In this document: positions 5,867 through 8,602 of the stretch, one piece after another
How the letters are laid out: each line of letters begins with the position of its first letter
How positions within the stretch are numbered: the stretch's first letter is position 1
Origin: CAYWHE01 sp964458125
Lineage (GTDB): Bacteria; Bacteroidota; Bacteroidia; AKYH767-A; OLB10
Length of the DNA stretch: 8,602 bases
Assembly: GCA_964458125.1 (NCBI GenBank)
Contig: CAYWHE010000181.1
Location: 1 to 8,602, forward strand
Reading direction: 5' to 3'
Notes under the pieces: model-generated
Told to the model about the DNA's origin: nothing
Seen by the model: the letters and a program-made list of their open reading frames with translations, nothing else
Databases searched by the model: none
Translations under genes and position numbers: made by a program

Positions 5867-6817
5867 GTGGCTCTCTTTACCATCTACCATTTAACACGGT
5901 ACACTTATTCGGCACCCGTCAGGGAAAGCGCCAACCAGCTGAAACTTTATGCCATCCAGGATGCCACGCAGCGGATCCGGGAACATACGCTTCAAATCAC
6001 CCATGATCCCCAGGTGGAAACCTGCCTGGATTTCTGGGGCAATAAAACAGGCGTATTCACCATCACCCGGTATCACCAGGAATTGAAGATCGCATCTTCC
6101 CTGGTGGTGGAAACTTTTTCGGCTGACCTGGCCGAATCCGAACTGGAACCGGAACATCATTGGGAACAGTTGATGGAATTCAGGCCCCGAATCGATTTTT
6201 TCGATTTTTTGTTTCTTGAACAGTTCAACTGCAGGCCGCAGCTCCTGGATTTCATCCAAAGCCTGGAACACCCCCGGCATTTCCCGCTGGAAATCATCAA
6301 CCGGATGAATCAATGGATTTATACCGAATTCCGGTATATCAAAGGCATCACCACCATCGACACCACGCTGGATGAGATCTGGAAGCTGCAAGCCGGAGTT
6401 TGCCAGGATTTTGCTCACCTGCTGCTGGCCATGTTGCGGCTGATCAACATTCCTGCCCGTTACGTCAGCGGTTATATCTGCCCCAACAAAAACGGCATGC
6501 GGGGCGAAGGGGCTACCCATGCCTGGGTGGAGGCCTGCCTGCCTTTTCACGGCTGGATTGGCATTGATCCCACCAACAACTGCCTGGTCACCGACGGTCA
6601 CGTGAAACTTGCCGTGGGCCGCAATTTTGCCGACTGCACACCGGTGAAAGGATTTTTCAAGGGTGATGCCGAACAAGTGATGGAGGTGGCCGTGTCGGTC
6701 GCTTATGATGCGATTGCCGGAAATACCGGTATATTTGATAACATGGATATGCAATTGGCGCAAACCGCCGCCAGGCCGGAACACAGAAAAAAAGAACAGG
6801 CCGCCTCCCAGCAATAA
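5867..6817 (+). CDS. Transglutaminase-like cysteine protease family protein
   Basis: This 316-residue protein has the bacterial transglutaminase-like N-terminal domain (about residues 5-85; starts IYHLTRYTYSAPV, includes DFWGN) and a transglutaminase core (about 145-240). The putative catalytic triad is intact: Cys179 in AGVCQDFAHL, His218 in THAWVEA and Asp234 in GIDPTNN. The segment VGRNFADCTPVKGFFKG (249-265) is also typical. Members of this group are generally predicted cysteine proteases or amidases rather than cross-linking enzymes; the substrate is unknown. No signal peptide is seen, so it is probably cytoplasmic. In other genomes relatives often sit with alpha-E and ATP-grasp-like genes, which are absent here. 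The start is GTG at 5867: an in-frame TAG at 5840-5842 rules out upstream starts, and the homologous domain begins within the first residues. The Gln-rich tail after about 300 looks disordered. Confidence 0.92.
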   Translation: MALFTIYHLTRYTYSAPVRESANQLKLYAIQDATQRIREHTLQITHDPQVETCLDFWGNKTGVFTITRYHQELKIASSLVVETFSADLAESELEPEHHWEQLMEFRPRIDFFDFLFLEQFNCRPQLLDFIQSLEHPRHFPLEIINRMNQWIYTEFRYIKGITTIDTTLDEIWKLQAGVCQDFAHLLLAMLRLINIPARYVSGYICPNKNGMRGEGATHAWVEACLPFHGWIGIDPTNNCLVTDGHVKLAVGRNFADCTPVKGFFKGDAEQVMEVAVSVAYDAIAGNTGIFDNMDMQLAQTAARPEHRKKEQAASQQ

Positions 6818-6838
6818 CGAAACTCAAAACAGGGAAAG

Positions 6839-8578
6839 GTGAAAAGGAAAACGCCTGCTAAACAGGATAAGGGAAATGGGAAAAACCTTCCTCCGCGGAA
6901 GAAGGCGTTTTCCAATGCATTTTTTTTGCTGCTTTCCTGCATCTTCATGGTACCCCTGGTTTTTCTCTTATTTGCTCCCTGTCTGCAAAACGGGTTCAGC
7001 AACTGGGATGATCCCACCTATATCGAGAACAATCCCCTGATCAAGGAATTTACCGCGGCGAACGTCAAGCGGATTTTCACGGAGATCTATTTTTCCAATT
7101 ACCAGCCCCTGCATATTTTCTCCTACCTGGTGGAGTACCAGTTTTTCAAACTGAATGCCTGGGGGTATCACCTGGTGAGCATGCTGATGCATGCCGGCGT
7201 TACGGTCATGGTGATGTGGCTGGCTTTGCTGCTTTTTGAACGGCGTTTTATTGCGTTGGTGACGGGAATTTTATTTGCAGTTCATCCCATGCATGTGGAA
7301 TCGGTGGCCTGGGCTGCGGAGCGCAAAGACCTGCTGTACTCCTTTTTCTTTTTTGCTTCCCTGGTGGCCTACCTGTATTACCTGAAAAACACGGCCAATA
7401 AACTGAATTACCTGGTTTGCTTCCTGTTGTTTGTGTTGTCCATCTTTTCAAAGGCCATGGCCGCTTCCCTGCCTCCGGTGTTAATACTGATTGATTTTTA
7501 CAGGCAGCGTAAATTCACCGGGAGGGTGCTGCTTGAAAAACTGCCGTTTTTTATCCTGGCTTTTATCCTGGGGGCCATTTCCGTGTATGCATCGGGCCGG
7601 GATAATTCGATTAACGACAGCCGGGTTTATACGTTTTTCGACCGCATCATCCTGGCTCATGCCAACCTGTTGCTATACCAGTTCAAGCTGCTGGCGCCCC
7701 TTAACCTCTGTTCCTATTATCCTTACCCGGAAAAGGTGAACGGCATGCTGCCCTGGTTTTATTTCCTGGCTCCGGTAGGGGTGGCGGTTTTGCTGCTGGC
7801 CGTGTTTTATTCGCTCCGTAAAAACAGGACGGTGTTTTTTTGTTTTTCGTTTTTTGTGATCACGGTTTTCCTGGTGTTGCAACTCCTGCCGGTAGGCCCC
7901 AATGTCTTTGCAGAACGTTACAGTTACATTCCTTCAGCCGCCTTTTTTATGTTCCTGGGCTGGGCACTGCATGGTTTCATCACCAGAAATAAACAAAAGA
8001 AAAGCATGGTTTACCTGGTATACATAAGCCTTGCCTGTTATGGAACAGCACTGGGCATGCTGACCCCGGAACGCTGTAAAATCTGGAAGGACCCGGATAC
8101 ATTCTGGTCGGATGTGATTAAAAAATTTGACAACGTCCCCATTGCCTATAACAACAGGGGCCATTTTTATAATAAGAGCGGCAGGAAACAGGAGGCGCTG
8201 GCTGATTTCAACAAGGCCCTGTCCCTGAACGAAAACTACGATATGGCCCACTTCAACCGGGGCAGCCTGATGGGTGAAATGGGCAGGTTTCCGGAAGCCC
8301 TTGCTGACCTGAATGCCGCCATCGCCCTGAACCGGAATCTGCCGGAAGCCTATAAAATGCGGGGCCAGGCTTTTGCGGTTACGGGCAAACCCGATTCGGC
8401 CATGTACGATTTTAAAAGAGCCCTGGAACTTCAGCCCGATTTTGCCGAGGTTTATTTTAACATGGGGATATTTTATTTCAATGCCGGCCGGCGGGAAGAG
8501 GCTTGTGTGAACTTTAAAAAAGCCTATGAACTTCGTTTTGAAAAGGCCCGGGAGATGGTGGAAAAGTATTGTCTATAA
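6839..8578 (+). CDS. TPR-containing multi-pass membrane protein, GT-C glycosyltransferase-like (TMTC-like)
   Basis: This 579-residue protein joins a hydrophobic half (about 26-408, roughly 11-13 membrane segments) to four C-terminal TPR units (about 433-466, 467-500, 501-534 and 535-568, the last imperfect). After a Lys/Arg-rich N-terminus (1-22) and the first membrane segment come NWDDPTYIENNPL (55-67) with the Asp57-Asp58 pair, NAWGYHLVSMLMH (106-118), HPMHVESVAWAAERKD (149-164) and AERYSYIP (358-365). These resemble bacterial TPR membrane proteins and eukaryotic TMTC O-mannosyltransferases; an acidic residue in the first external loop is characteristic of GT-C enzymes. A role in lipid-linked sugar transfer to proteins or polysaccharides is inference; donor and acceptor are unknown. 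The GTG at 6839 is 21 nt after the upstream stop, in the same frame, with AGGGAAAG almost touching it. The next in-frame ATG (codon 37) would cut into the first membrane segment. It is probably cotranscribed with the upstream gene. Confidence 0.85.
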   Translation: MKRKTPAKQDKGNGKNLPPRKKAFSNAFFLLLSCIFMVPLVFLLFAPCLQNGFSNWDDPTYIENNPLIKEFTAANVKRIFTEIYFSNYQPLHIFSYLVEYQFFKLNAWGYHLVSMLMHAGVTVMVMWLALLLFERRFIALVTGILFAVHPMHVESVAWAAERKDLLYSFFFFASLVAYLYYLKNTANKLNYLVCFLLFVLSIFSKAMAASLPPVLILIDFYRQRKFTGRVLLEKLPFFILAFILGAISVYASGRDNSINDSRVYTFFDRIILAHANLLLYQFKLLAPLNLCSYYPYPEKVNGMLPWFYFLAPVGVAVLLLAVFYSLRKNRTVFFCFSFFVITVFLVLQLLPVGPNVFAERYSYIPSAAFFMFLGWALHGFITRNKQKKSMVYLVYISLACYGTALGMLTPERCKIWKDPDTFWSDVIKKFDNVPIAYNNRGHFYNKSGRKQEALADFNKALSLNENYDMAHFNRGSLMGEMGRFPEALADLNAAIALNRNLPEAYKMRGQAFAVTGKPDSAMYDFKRALELQPDFAEVYFNMGIFYFNAGRREEACVNFKKAYELRFEKAREMVEKYCL

Positions 8579-8602
8579 GGTAATTGCTAGAATGAAACTC
8601 CT

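Noticed and set aside
5850..5894. ATG at 5850 upstream of the transglutaminase-like gene as an alternative start
   Set aside because: It is out of frame and ends after 14 codons at TAA; the in-frame TAG at 5840-5842 leaves GTG 5867 as the start.
6730..6737. TATATTTG, an exact -7 consensus match about 100 nt before the TMTC-like gene
   Set aside because: It lies inside the coding sequence of the transglutaminase-like gene (codons for GIFD) with no -33 element at proper spacing; the nearest TTG is only 13 nt upstream. Probably coincidental.
5891..6814. 307-codon - strand open frame opposite the transglutaminase-like gene
   Set aside because: It lies wholly antisense to a gene with an intact catalytic triad; its translation has no recognisable motifs and is a codon-bias shadow.

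Overview
The window looks like chromosomal DNA of a member of the Bacteroidota, possibly Bacteroidales-like; the exact lineage cannot be fixed by eye. The evidence is a TonB-dependent receptor with an N-terminal carboxypeptidase-regulatory-like domain followed by a DUF4249 lipoprotein (a pairing typical of this phylum), candidate promoter elements close to the phylum's TAnnTTTG -7 box, and the general absence of Shine-Dalgarno sequences before start codons. All six protein genes look intact except the first, which is cut by the window edge. No rRNA, tRNA, CRISPR array, insertion sequence or prophage gene was seen.

Layout. (1) Bases 1-548, + strand: the 3' end of clpB. (2) Bases 549-1173: a gap between convergent genes. 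It holds a GA-rich microsatellite inside a possible 55-codon small ORF, terminator-like hairpins, and two nearly identical 85-bp copies of a structured repeat 117 bp apart. (3) Bases 1174-5474, - strand, transcribed right to left: TonB-dependent receptor, then a DUF4249 lipoprotein only 2 nt downstream, then thioredoxin reductase trxB 30 nt further on, with its own candidate promoter. (4) Bases 5475-5866: a gap between divergent genes, with weak promoter candidates. (5) Bases 5867-8578, + strand: a transglutaminase-like putative cysteine protease followed 21 nt later by a membrane protein with a GT-C-glycosyltransferase-like part and C-terminal TPR repeats (TMTC-like). Both use GTG starts.

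How the genes work together. The receptor and lipoprotein almost certainly form one outer-membrane uptake or surface-binding unit of unknown ligand. ClpB (disaggregation) and TrxB (thiol redox) are housekeeping stress and redox functions and need not be linked to it. The transglutaminase-like protein and the TPR membrane protein are probably cotranscribed, but nothing in the sequence proves a shared pathway. No clearly new multi-gene system is visible. The parts most worth a second look are the two-hairpin repeat pair, the receptor/DUF4249 pair of unknown ligand, and the TMTC-like protein.
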